From positions 1 through 35,347 of the forward strand of contig CAISWS010000386.1 of the NCBI GenBank assembly GCA_903889265.1: a stretch of 35,347 nucleotides of DNA. Reading direction: 5' to 3'. Shown here in pieces: positions 1-7,729 of this stretch. A program made the position numbers and the translations under genes. The notes under the pieces were generated by a model that saw nothing but the letters and a program-made list of their open reading frames with translations, did no database searches and had not been told where the DNA came from. Numbering within the stretch: position 1 is the first letter of the stretch; the number at the start of each line of letters is the position of its first letter. The DNA comes from an uncultured Bacteroidota bacterium. Lineage in GTDB: Bacteria; Bacteroidota; Bacteroidia; Chitinophagales; LD1.

Positions 1-67
1 AATGGCAGCGTGTCCCGCATAAGGATGCGGGAAGGTCGCAAGTTCAAATCTTGTCACCCAGACTTTA

Positions 68-94
68 AGCCTATCCGAAAGGGTGGGCTTTTTT
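68..94 (+). terminator. Intrinsic terminator, unit 1
   Basis: 9-bp stem AGCCTATCC / GGGTGGGCT with a GAAA tetraloop (77-80), followed by a T tract (89-94). The stem includes two G-T pairs. It lies 5 bp after the acceptor-like end of the tRNA half, where a tRNA transcript would be terminated. Confidence 0.85.
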
Positions 95-170
95 ATTATT
101 GGCAATGGCAGCGTGTCCCGCATAAGGATGCGGGAAGATCGCAAGTTCAAATCTTGTCACCCAGACATTA

Positions 171-197
171 AGCCTATCCGAAAGGGTGGGCTTTTTT
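171..197 (+). terminator. Intrinsic terminator, unit 2
   Basis: Exact copy of the 9-bp stem, GAAA loop and T tract of unit 1, displaced by 103 bp. Confidence 0.85.
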
Positions 198-273
198 ATT
201 ATTGGCAATGGCAGCGTGTCCCGCATAAGGATGCGGGAAGGTCGCAAGTTCAAATCTTGTCACCCAGACTTTA

Positions 274-300
274 AGCCTATCCGAAAGGGTGGGCTTTTTT
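274..300 (+). terminator. Intrinsic terminator, unit 3
   Basis: Exact copy of the unit 1 terminator, displaced by 206 bp. It is the last full terminator before the large T9SS gene and insulates that gene from transcription entering from the left. Confidence 0.85.
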
Positions 301-309
301 ATTATTGGC

Positions 310-454
310 AATGCAACGCGCCCCGACCCACTAACATCAATAAGTATTGGGGGGGCAATTTCTCAATCCGTTTGCCCTAAAAATGAGAAACCAGGGCGTA
401 TTTAATTTTTATTATTTTTAAGGTTCGACACACGTACAACCAGGATATATTACT
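310..454. other. Leader region with start of a fourth repeat unit
   Basis: Bases 310-324 (AATGCAACGCGCCCC) resemble the first 16 bases of the 103-bp unit, so the array appears to end in a short decayed fourth unit. The rest is AT-rich 5' region of the next gene. I see no convincing -33/-7 pair and no Shine-Dalgarno before the ATG at 455. Confidence 0.45.
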
Positions 455-3400
455 ATGAGAAACAAATTTACCCCCCTGCTCATTTCCGTTTTTATTCTGC
501 TCCTCTCAGGTATTTCTATTTGCTCTTTCGCAGAGAAAAAACATGAGAAGTTCGTTGCAAAACCTTTCGAGAACAAGGTTTTTATTGAAGAGCACGGACA
601 ATTTACGCAACGCGCCACGGAAAACGGAATTACACTTCCTGAAAAAGTAAAGTTTGGAGTTGAGAACGGAGAGTTCTACGCTTATTTCAGCCCTTCAGGA
701 TTAACTTTTCAATTTGCCGAATACAAACCTATTGAAAGAAAAGATGGTGAAGACGAAAAGGAAAAAGAGGGAGAAAAAGAAGCAGACGGGCCGAAATTTG
801 AAAGGGTTTGGCATTCAGTGAATTTGAAGTTTTTAAATGCCAATCCCCAGGCAGAAGTTGTTGCCGGAGAAAAGGTGCATGAATATTACAATTATGCCGG
901 CTTTAACAATAGCGCTCAGTACAACTTTGTTCCCGCTTATAAAACCATCAGGTATGAAAACCTTTATCCGGGTGTAGATGCTGAATTTGAATTGCCTGCG
1001 GAAGGAGGAATAAAGTATAAATTTATAGTTCAGCCGGGGGTTACAATTCCGGAAATTGCTTATGAATTTGGTGGAACAGAAAACCTGGCGCTTGATTCCG
1101 CTGGCAGCCTGATTATCAATAGCCTGTTCGGGAAGCTTACCGACCATGCACCAAGTGCCTATACATCTACCTCGCATCAATCTATTGCAGTAAAATATGG
1201 GCTGGAAGGTAACAGGGTAAAATTCCAGTTTTCCTCCAGTGAGGTTTCTTCACCAGAAGGGATTGTAATCGACCCATGGATAACGGCCACCACCTTTCCA
1301 GCTACCAATAGTGCCTTCGAAATTCAGGAAGACGGGGCGGGTAATGTGGTTGTAATGGGTAGCACTTCCAACTACCAGGTACAGAAATACAGTCCCACAG
1401 GAGTATTGATATGGACCTATGTTACGGCCTCTATTTTTCTTGGAGACATTGCTGTGGATGTTCCTGGAAATGTTTACATCGTAGGTGGTTATTCAGCAGG
1501 TAAAAGGCAAAAACTGAATTCCAGCGGAGTTCAGCAATGGGTGTTTCCGGGATTATCAGAAGAATGGAGATTGGCTTTTGATTATTCTAAAACAACACTT
1601 ACGGTAGGTGGCTACTTTATAGACCCGGGTGGTAATAACTTAGGGCGGTTCGACACCAGCACCGGGGCCATCAGCAATGAAATAGTTTACGGCGATGAAA
1701 CGCGGGGCATAGCTACTGACTGTAACGGCGATATGTATTCGCTGCACGTAACATTTGGTTTCGCAGGTGTCGCCGCATCTAACATGCTTAAAAAGACGAA
1801 TGCGAATTTCACTCCGGCGGGGTCGGTGACCAGCGGTTTTTTACTGGCGGAGGCTGAACCGGCAAGCGGTTATGCCCCTAATCCATTATATGGCCCCAAC
1901 ATTTACCAGGGCATAAATGCCTTAGTGGTAAGAGGTTTTTACGTTTATGCTTTCGATGGTGCTTCCATCCGCCGGTTTGACAAAACTTCACTCGCCTTCA
2001 TTAACAGCGTTAACGTGCCCAATGGGGCTAGGATGATGTGTAGCGGAATAGCTGCCGATTATTGCGGAAATATTTATGCCGGAACCTTGAACGGGATTGC
2101 GGTTTATGATTCCACGCTTACTTACCAGCAAACCATTGCCGCACCAGGGGTAGTTTATGATATACTGCTCAGTAATGCAGGGAACCTGCTGGTTTGCGGG
2201 GCCGGTTTTCTGGCCAGCGTTGATATTACCTGCGGCGTACCGGCAGCGTTGAGTGCAACTACCAATACCCTTTGCGCCGGAACAGGTTCGCTAACCGCTG
2301 TTCCATCGGGAGGTATAGGCCCTTATACCTACCTCTGGCAACCTAATGGGCAAACTACAGCAAGCATTAATAACCCGCCAGCCGGAAATTACCCGTATGT
2401 AGTTAGCGATGCATTCTGTCACACCTATGCGGGCACGGCGGTAGTAAACGCCAGCCCCGTTGCTGCTTTTACCTCGGCAAGTACCGGTGTTAGTAACGGC
2501 GGGCCCAACACCGTTTGTGCGGCGGGTACCATTCAATTTACCGATGGTTCGACAGTGCCTGCGGGAACCACCCTTAGCCGCTCCTGGGACTTTGGAGATG
2601 GAAGCCCTGTTGATGTTTCTCAAAATCCGCAACACGTTTATGCTTCACCAGGCACGTACACTGTTAAGCTTATTGTAACCACTAATATGGGATGTTCAGA
2701 TAGTTCTACCGTGCCTGTACAGGTTTATCCTCTTCCGTTTGCAGATTTCACTGCGCCATCATTCTGCCCTGGTGTTCAGGGTAGTTTTACCAATCAAAGC
2801 AGCATTTCCTCTGGTACTATTGCCAGCTACACTTGGAACTTTGGCGATGGTTCAGCCACCAGTAATTTACCTGCCCCGGCCCATTCGTATGCTTTATCAA
2901 ACACCTATCATGTGGGGCTTGCGGTAACCAGCGCCAATGGTTGTGTACATGACACTACGATAACAGTGCTGGTTAACGCTTCACCCACAGCTAATTTCTC
3001 AACCACCAATGTTTGCCTGGGCGCGCCCAGTGTATTTACTGACCTTTCCTCAGTGGCCAGCCCCGCAACAATAAGCAGCTGGGCCTGGGATATTGGTAAT
3101 AACGGCAGCGTTGATTTCACAACGCCCAACCCAACGTACACATTCGCCTCTGCCGGAACGGTTAATGTTTTGCTTACCGTGGTGTCATCAACCGGATGCC
3201 TTGGCGACACATTACTGCCGGTAACAGTTTTTGCAGGTGTAACTGCAAGCTTTAGTGCTACCAATGTTTGCCAAAAAGTGGCTACAGTTTTTACCGACCA
3301 AAGTACAGTCACATCGGGTAATATTATAAACTGGGAATGGAGTTTTGGTGATACAAGCACCAGTACCGGCCAAAGCCCCTTATACACTTACCCGGCCGCA

Positions 3401-4765
3401 GGAACCTACCAGGTTCAACTGCGCATAACATCCAATGAGGGCTGTAGCGATAGCATTGCAAAACCAGTTACGGTTTACCCGCTGCCGGTGGTTGACTTTG
3501 GGACCGTGCCGGCAAACGGCTGTGTACCGCTTAACGTTGTGTTGACTGATCAAAGCACTATCGCCACGGGTAATAATGTGGCCTGGAATTGGCAGGCAGG
3601 AAACCTCTTCTCATCAGCCCAACAATACACCGGCTTTACTTTTTCCGCCGCAGGAACATACAGTGTTACGCTTACCGTAACCAGCGATAAGGGGTGTATG
3701 GACAGCCTTACAAAACAGATTACGGCTTATCCTTTACCCGTAGCTGGTTTTACCGCCGTCCCGGCAGCAGGTTGTGCCCCGCTGAATGTGACGCTGAACG
3801 ACCTGAGCAGCGTATCCACCGGAAGTGTTGTTACCTGGAACTGGCAGGCAGGAACTCTTTATTCATCGGCCCAGCAAAACACAAGCTTTAATTTTACCGC
3901 TGTGGGAGTGCACAATATTACGCTTACCGTAACCAGCGATAAAGGTTGTATGGATAGCGTTTCGAAACCGATTACGGTTTATCCTTCACCGGTAGTGGAT
4001 TTTGAAGCTGTACCTGCAAGCGGCTGCGTACCGTTGAATGTGGCCCTGCGTGATTTAAGCAGTATTGCCACGGGCAGTAATGTAGCCTGGAACTGGCAGG
4101 TAGGAAACCTCTTTTCATCGGCACAACAAAACACGGGCTTTAATTTTACTACCGACGGAACATATAATGTTACCCTGGCCGTAACCTCTGACATGGGCTG
4201 TAGCAGTACATTAACACGCAACGATTTTATTGTTGTTTATGCTAACCCTGTTGCTGAGTTTGCCCCCAATCCGCAGCAAGCTGAGCTTAATGAGCCTCAA
4301 ATCCAATTCACGGACCTTTCAACGGGCAGTCCGGTTCAGTGGAACTGGCAGTTTGGAACCGGTGATGGCTCAACCCTGCAAAACCCTGCTTATACCTACC
4401 AGCACACAGGCACCTATACCGTTCATCTTGAAATAGCTGACCAGCATGGTTGCACAGATACCGTAAGCCATACGGTGGATATTATACCAGCGCCCACTGT
4501 TTTTATACCCAATGCATTTACGCCTAATGGCGATGGCAACAACGACACCTGGGGCATAATTGCCAATAATGTAAAATATATAGAGTTACAGGTGTTTGAC
4601 CGTTTAGGCGAAAAGGTATTTGAAAGCAATAACATCAACGAACGTTGGGACGGCACATATCGCAGCAAGCCACTTTTGCCCGGGGTTTTTGTTTACCAAT
4701 GCACCCTGGTTAACACGCAGGATGTTACCAGCCATTTGAAAGGAAGCGTTACACTGTTAAGATAG
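455..4765 (+). CDS. Giant PKD-repeat protein with T9SS type B (gliding motility) sorting domain
   Basis: Secreted 1436-residue surface protein. Residues 1-26 are a signal peptide ending SFA. About 40-275 match the DUF7948-type N-terminal domain common in Bacteroidota adhesins (begins FIEEHGQF), with a charged Lys/Glu-rich insertion near 90-110. About 275-600 are repetitive beta-propeller-like sequence (DGAGN, DVPGN, DYCGN turns). Eight PKD-type domains follow (about 665-1342); the first two and the fourth carry W-x-FGD motifs. The end (about 1345-1436, starting VFIPNAFTPNGDG and containing DRLGEKVFES) is a CHU_C/TIGR04131 type B sorting domain recognised by T9SS. Known for the family: export across the outer membrane and attachment or release at the surface. 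Inference: an adhesin or matrix protein; the ligand is unknown. It lies alone between two copies of a tRNA-half repeat. Confidence 0.9.
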   Translation: MRNKFTPLLISVFILLLSGISICSFAEKKHEKFVAKPFENKVFIEEHGQFTQRATENGITLPEKVKFGVENGEFYAYFSPSGLTFQFAEYKPIERKDGEDEKEKEGEKEADGPKFERVWHSVNLKFLNANPQAEVVAGEKVHEYYNYAGFNNSAQYNFVPAYKTIRYENLYPGVDAEFELPAEGGIKYKFIVQPGVTIPEIAYEFGGTENLALDSAGSLIINSLFGKLTDHAPSAYTSTSHQSIAVKYGLEGNRVKFQFSSSEVSSPEGIVIDPWITATTFPATNSAFEIQEDGAGNVVVMGSTSNYQVQKYSPTGVLIWTYVTASIFLGDIAVDVPGNVYIVGGYSAGKRQKLNSSGVQQWVFPGLSEEWRLAFDYSKTTLTVGGYFIDPGGNNLGRFDTSTGAISNEIVYGDETRGIATDCNGDMYSLHVTFGFAGVAASNMLKKTNANFTPAGSVTSGFLLAEAEPASGYAPNPLYGPNIYQGINALVVRGFYVYAFDGASIRRFDKTSLAFINSVNVPNGARMMCSGIAADYCGNIYAGTLNGIAVYDSTLTYQQTIAAPGVVYDILLSNAGNLLVCGAGFLASVDITCGVPAALSATTNTLCAGTGSLTAVPSGGIGPYTYLWQPNGQTTASINNPPAGNYPYVVSDAFCHTYAGTAVVNASPVAAFTSASTGVSNGGPNTVCAAGTIQFTDGSTVPAGTTLSRSWDFGDGSPVDVSQNPQHVYASPGTYTVKLIVTTNMGCSDSSTVPVQVYPLPFADFTAPSFCPGVQGSFTNQSSISSGTIASYTWNFGDGSATSNLPAPAHSYALSNTYHVGLAVTSANGCVHDTTITVLVNASPTANFSTTNVCLGAPSVFTDLSSVASPATISSWAWDIGNNGSVDFTTPNPTYTFASAGTVNVLLTVVSSTGCLGDTLLPVTVFAGVTASFSATNVCQKVATVFTDQSTVTSGNIINWEWSFGDTSTSTGQSPLYTYPAAGTYQVQLRITSNEGCSDSIAKPVTVYPLPVVDFGTVPANGCVPLNVVLTDQSTIATGNNVAWNWQAGNLFSSAQQYTGFTFSAAGTYSVTLTVTSDKGCMDSLTKQITAYPLPVAGFTAVPAAGCAPLNVTLNDLSSVSTGSVVTWNWQAGTLYSSAQQNTSFNFTAVGVHNITLTVTSDKGCMDSVSKPITVYPSPVVDFEAVPASGCVPLNVALRDLSSIATGSNVAWNWQVGNLFSSAQQNTGFNFTTDGTYNVTLAVTSDMGCSSTLTRNDFIVVYANPVAEFAPNPQQAELNEPQIQFTDLSTGSPVQWNWQFGTGDGSTLQNPAYTYQHTGTYTVHLEIADQHGCTDTVSHTVDIIPAPTVFIPNAFTPNGDGNNDTWGIIANNVKYIELQVFDRLGEKVFESNNINERWDGTYRSKPLLPGVFVYQCTLVNTQDVTSHLKGSVTLLR
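3488..4249 (+). repeat. Three in-frame 252-bp repeats encoding PKD domains 5-7
   Basis: The fifth to seventh PKD domains start at 3488, 3740 and 3992, a period of exactly 252 bp (84 codons), with strong DNA identity (for example TGGAANTGGCAGG recurs at 3584, 3836 and 4088). The third unit is slightly longer at its end. These units share WNWQ-x-GxLxSSAQQ in place of the usual W-x-FGDG of PKD domains. The pattern indicates recent duplication or ongoing homogenisation inside the gene. Confidence 0.85.
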
Positions 4766-4841
4766 GGGAAACATTTCGACCGGGATATTAAGTCAACAGC
4801 CTGGTTGGTATTAAGATTCTCTGTTTAAGGATTCACTTTTT

Positions 4842-4950
4842 TTATTATTGATAATATCTAAGCATCCCGGAATAAAAAGCGGGATGATCGCAAGCTCAAA
4901 TCTTCTCTTCCCGATATTAGGGCATGTCGTACCAGGTAGGCTTTTTACCT
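4842..4950 (+). repeat. Degenerate solitary copy of the tRNA-half/terminator unit
   Basis: Begins TTATTATTG exactly like the linker of the 1-309 array and keeps the same spacing to TCCCG (14 bp). The TCCCG-N10-CGGGA stem-loop (4865-4884), 5-nt variable loop, GCAAG stem and CTCAAAT loop (4890-4901) align without gaps. I count 37 of 51 identities between 13-63 and 4865-4915. The terminator has decayed to GGTAGGCTTTTTA (4935-4947). The copy is in direct orientation to the array, so the 455-4765 gene is flanked by related repeats. Confidence 0.75.
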
Positions 4951-5264
4951 CCTTCTTTACTGAGAAATCCCTAACCCGCTTTCTTTGTGAACTCTCCTCC
5001 CGGAAACAAAAAATGCAGTAAAAGCTCTATCGTTTCTCTTGACATTTCTGAGCAAAATCATTTTCATAAAGGCATATATGACAACAGTCATATTTTTTTT
5101 ATCCGCCGCAATTACTTTCTTTGCGCCGCATTAGCCGCCATTCCCTCCCGCTGGCAAATTAGCTTAAAAGGCTAATAACGATACCAGAACTAAATTTTCA
5201 GCTTTATCAAATATTTAAACATAATTTATCCAGTTTATTAATATATAAATCAACTCAAAAACCA
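4951..5264. other. Intergenic region without a supported gene
   Basis: Low-complexity, AT-rich towards its right end. A short GTG-started reading frame (4987-5175) has no recognisable domain or start context. The only structure seen is the hairpin at 5076-5100. TTACTTTCTTTG near 5112-5123 resembles a -7 region but is about 140 bp from the next start. Confidence 0.5.
5076..5100 (+). terminator. Possible intrinsic terminator
   Basis: 7-bp stem ATATGAC / GTCATAT with loop AACA followed by a run of T. The stem is AT-rich and therefore weak. It lies about 310 bp after the stop of the large PKD gene and before the next one. Confidence 0.45.
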
Positions 5265-6665
5265 GTGCCATCATCTTTCATTCCTCGTGTAAGTCCTATA
5301 AATAATATCCGTAGTTCCAGATTAATTGAAAAACCCGTAGCATTTTTGAAACGCCCGGGCCTGGCATTTGCATCATTTTCGTCATTACTTCCATACAATT
5401 TAATCCGTATTGCAGGCAGAACACCGCTATGGATACTTATATTTTTGGTATATGCATCGGTGGCCAATGCTACTGGTTTAAATAATACCCCACTTTACAG
5501 CAAAGTAACAATTATAGTTGCCAATAATGTAACTGGCCTTGGCGATAAAACAATTGTCGGTTTCAATCCAAATTCCACCGATACGTTCAACCCGGTTTAT
5601 GATGCCAATAAATTGCAGGGAGAAACAAACAGGGAAACCTTATACACATTAAACGGCGGGCAATGGATGTCTATAAATACATTGCCTTACGAAGCAACTA
5701 CTGATACTGTTGCTATGGGATTTGAACCGGGCTCCAGCGGCACTTTTGTTATGAGTTTTACCGGCTTAAATAGTTTTGACAGCACCAGTTACGTTTACCT
5801 GGAGGATAAGCAAACCCATATAATACATAATTTGCGAAACGGTGATTATACATTTACATCAGCAGTTACTGATAGCCCGGAAAGGTTTTTATTGCACTTT
5901 ACCCCGCCTGTGATAATAACAGCAACAGATTCAGGTTGCCTCCCTGCCAATACCCTAAGCATTGTGCAACCCGGTGCGGCTTATTGGAACTACACACTGA
6001 TTGATAGTGGCACCGATTTTATCGTAACCGGAGTATTAAATCAAAGCCAGCCGGCAACAATTCAGGCAAATCCCGGTACTTATATGCTTACTCTTACCGA
6101 CACCGGCAATTATCAGGTCACCAAAACGTTTCAGGTAGTAAGTGGCCCGCAAACCACGATTGCCGCCTTTCAACTTTCTGCCGACAGTGTGGAAACAGGG
6201 CAAAATATAATTTTGTTAGGTACAGATACGGGTATAATCAGCAACCAATGGAACTTCGGGAACGGTATTTTGGGAACCGGAGCAGATACAACTATCATCT
6301 ATAATACACCGGGAGATTACACCATCAGTTTAACGGTAACCAATCAGGCAGGGTGCCTTTCAACTACAACACAAAACATTGTAGTTATGCCTGCAAAAGC
6401 AACGGAAGTTACAAAGGTTAGTGTGAACATAAGCCCTGATATCCGGAGTTACGACAGTAAGATATACGTAACCTTCCCCACTTCACAAGCCGCAGATGCA
6501 TCAATTGTTGTTTACAATATGCTGGGCCAGGTAATAAGTAACGAACATTTCCAGGGCTGTATTTATGAAAAGGATATGGAAAATACCAGCCCGGCTTATC
6601 TGCTGGTTACGGTAAATGAAAATGGAAGATTATTCAGCAAAGAATTGTTTATTAATAATAAATAA
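5265..6665 (+). CDS. Secreted PKD-domain protein with T9SS type A-like sorting domain
   Basis: 466 residues from a GTG. A hydrophobic segment (about 54-70, LWILIFLVYASVANA) is a signal peptide, but it is preceded by an unusually long N-region of about 50 residues. A TTG at 5346 would shorten it; there is no in-frame ATG before the hydrophobic segment, so the start is uncertain. Residues about 80-215 are an all-beta region I do not recognise. About 305-375 form one PKD-like domain (QWNFGNG, then YTISLTVTNQAGC). The last 80 residues, with IVVYNMLGQVI and a final LFINNK, look like a T9SS type A sorting domain. It is probably secreted to the surface or medium. Its function is unknown. It converges with the 3-hydroxyacyl-CoA dehydrogenase gene 47 bp away. 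Confidence 0.8.
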   Translation: MPSSFIPRVSPINNIRSSRLIEKPVAFLKRPGLAFASFSSLLPYNLIRIAGRTPLWILIFLVYASVANATGLNNTPLYSKVTIIVANNVTGLGDKTIVGFNPNSTDTFNPVYDANKLQGETNRETLYTLNGGQWMSINTLPYEATTDTVAMGFEPGSSGTFVMSFTGLNSFDSTSYVYLEDKQTHIIHNLRNGDYTFTSAVTDSPERFLLHFTPPVIITATDSGCLPANTLSIVQPGAAYWNYTLIDSGTDFIVTGVLNQSQPATIQANPGTYMLTLTDTGNYQVTKTFQVVSGPQTTIAAFQLSADSVETGQNIILLGTDTGIISNQWNFGNGILGTGADTTIIYNTPGDYTISLTVTNQAGCLSTTTQNIVVMPAKATEVTKVSVNISPDIRSYDSKIYVTFPTSQAADASIVVYNMLGQVISNEHFQGCIYEKDMENTSPAYLLVTVNENGRLFSKELFINNK

Positions 6666-6712
6666 TAACCTGGCTTAGGCTTAGTACCTACCGGAAACTC
6701 ACTCAGTCTCCT

Positions 6713-7567
6713 TTATTCGTAACTATAAAATCCTCTCCCCGCTTTCTTCCCTAAGTGTCCGGCATCTACTTTCTGCTGCTGAATACGCGAAGGCCGGAAT
6801 TTTGCATCCTGATGAAACGATTGGAAGAGGGATGAGGTAACTGCAAAATTTATATCGTTACCCACAAAGTCCATCAATTTAAAAGGGCCCATTTTAAAGC
6901 CTGCGCTTTCCATCAAAGCGTCAATAGTTTCAGGCGCTGCCATGTTCTCTTCCAGCATTTTAAGGCTTTCAACATAATAATGGCGGGCTACGCGGTTTAC
7001 AATAAAGCCGGGGGAGTCTTTGCACATTACCGGTGTCTTTCCTATGTGCAGGGCCAGTTGTTTTATTGTATCTGCAATTTCAGGTAATGTTTCTGCGCCG
7101 GTTATAACTTCTACCAGCTTCATTAAATGTGCCGGGTTGAAAAAGTGCATGCCCACAACACGTTCAGGGTTGGGTACATCTTTAGCTATCCGGGTTACAG
7201 GAATTGAGGATGTATTAGTTGCAAAAATGGTATCCTTTCCGTTAATATCCGCCAACTTGTTAAACAACTGCTGCTTGGGCTCCAGTTGTTCAACTATAGC
7301 TTCAACAATTAAATCTGCGTTTAGGGTATTTAACTCAGTTGAGTAAGATATCCTGGCTAAAGCAGAGTCCTTATCTGCAGCCGAAATTTTTTGTTTAGCT
7401 AAAGCCTGTTCAAGATTTTGGTTTATTCCGGCTTTAGCTTTTTCCAGCTGAATAGTGCTTACATCGTATAAAACCACTTCAAGGCCCGCCTGCGCAAAAA
7501 CCTGTGCTATACCAGCACCCATAGCGCCTGCACCGGCAACTCCCGCTTTTTTAATAACCACCGCCAT
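6713..7567 (-). CDS. 3-hydroxyacyl-CoA (3-hydroxybutyryl-CoA) dehydrogenase
   Basis: 284 residues, the usual length of the short bacterial enzyme. It oxidises (S)-3-hydroxyacyl-CoA to 3-ketoacyl-CoA with NAD in fatty acid beta-oxidation or butyrate-type metabolism, in the cytoplasm. The Rossmann motif G12-A-G14-A-M-G17 opens the protein. Ser120 (NTSS), His141 in MHFFNP, Glu153 (LVEV) and Asn191 (DSPGFIVNRV) are the expected active-site set. The C-terminal dimer domain is complete and ends GRGFYSYE. A single gene, divergent from the M16 peptidase operon with 162 bp between starts. A hbd or fadB2/paaH-type label would fit, but substrate length cannot be read from the sequence. Confidence 0.93.
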   Translation of the reverse strand: MAVVIKKAGVAGAGAMGAGIAQVFAQAGLEVVLYDVSTIQLEKAKAGINQNLEQALAKQKISAADKDSALARISYSTELNTLNADLIVEAIVEQLEPKQQLFNKLADINGKDTIFATNTSSIPVTRIAKDVPNPERVVGMHFFNPAHLMKLVEVITGAETLPEIADTIKQLALHIGKTPVMCKDSPGFIVNRVARHYYVESLKMLEENMAAPETIDALMESAGFKMGPFKLMDFVGNDINFAVTSSLFQSFHQDAKFRPSRIQQQKVDAGHLGKKAGRGFYSYE

Positions 7568-7696
7568 ACTTTCTAATTTTTGCGCTAAGGTGGGCTAAAT
7601 TCTGAAAAAACGTAAAAAACAATATAGTTAACCTTAAAAGTGGCGGCATCAGTTGCACCTATGCCTTAGTAAAGGCCTGAGATTCCCTAAAATCAA

Positions 7697-7704
7697 TACA
7701 TTTG
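7697..7704 (+). promoter_or_regulatory. Candidate Bacteroidota -7 box for the M16 operon
   Basis: TACATTTG matches TAnnTTTG, 25 bp before the ATG at 7730. No well-spaced TTTG/TTG -33 box is seen, so support rests on the -7 box and its position. Confidence 0.45.
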
Positions 7705-7729
7705 CCCCCCAATATCTACAATAGCTATC

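Larger units (their letters stand above)
1..309 (+). repeat. Tandem array of tRNA 3'-half + terminator units (3 x 103 bp)
   Basis: Three units with exact 103-bp period (1-103, 104-206, 207-309) and only two clear base differences, both in unit 2. In tRNA order each holds D-loop-like sequence (AATGGCAGC), an anticodon-type stem TCCCG/CGGGA (13-17/28-32) with a 10-nt rather than 7-nt loop, a 5-nt variable loop AGGTC, a canonical T-arm GCAAG-TTCAAAT-CTTGT (38-54), an acceptor-like CACCCAG plus A, and an intrinsic terminator. The 5' acceptor strand and 5' D-stem are missing from units 2 and 3; for unit 1 they would lie outside the window. The extra loop bases and absent 5' half argue against a working tRNA. 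The array may continue upstream. Inference: it arose by repeated duplication of the end of a tRNA gene. The isotype cannot be assigned. Confidence 0.85.

Noticed and set aside
1-63. A functional tRNA gene
   Set aside because: The 5' half is missing or outside the window and the anticodon loop has 10 nt; units 2 and 3 clearly lack the 5' strand.
1-309. CRISPR array
   Set aside because: The whole 103-bp unit repeats without unique spacers, and the unit has tRNA-type and terminator structure.
83-380. Short reading frames through the repeats
   Set aside because: They exist only because of the 103-bp period, have no start context, and run through terminators.
2291-3387. Minus-strand frames inside the PKD gene
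   Set aside because: Long antisense frames caused by the repetitive Thr/Ser-rich coding sequence; no independent signals.
300-4960. Mobile element bounded by tRNA-derived direct repeats
   Set aside because: No integrase, transposase or mobilisation gene is present between the repeats, and the right copy is far more decayed than the left ones.
4987-5175. 62-residue reading frame starting GTG
   Set aside because: No domain, no signal peptide, no promoter or RBS, and a composition like non-coding DNA.
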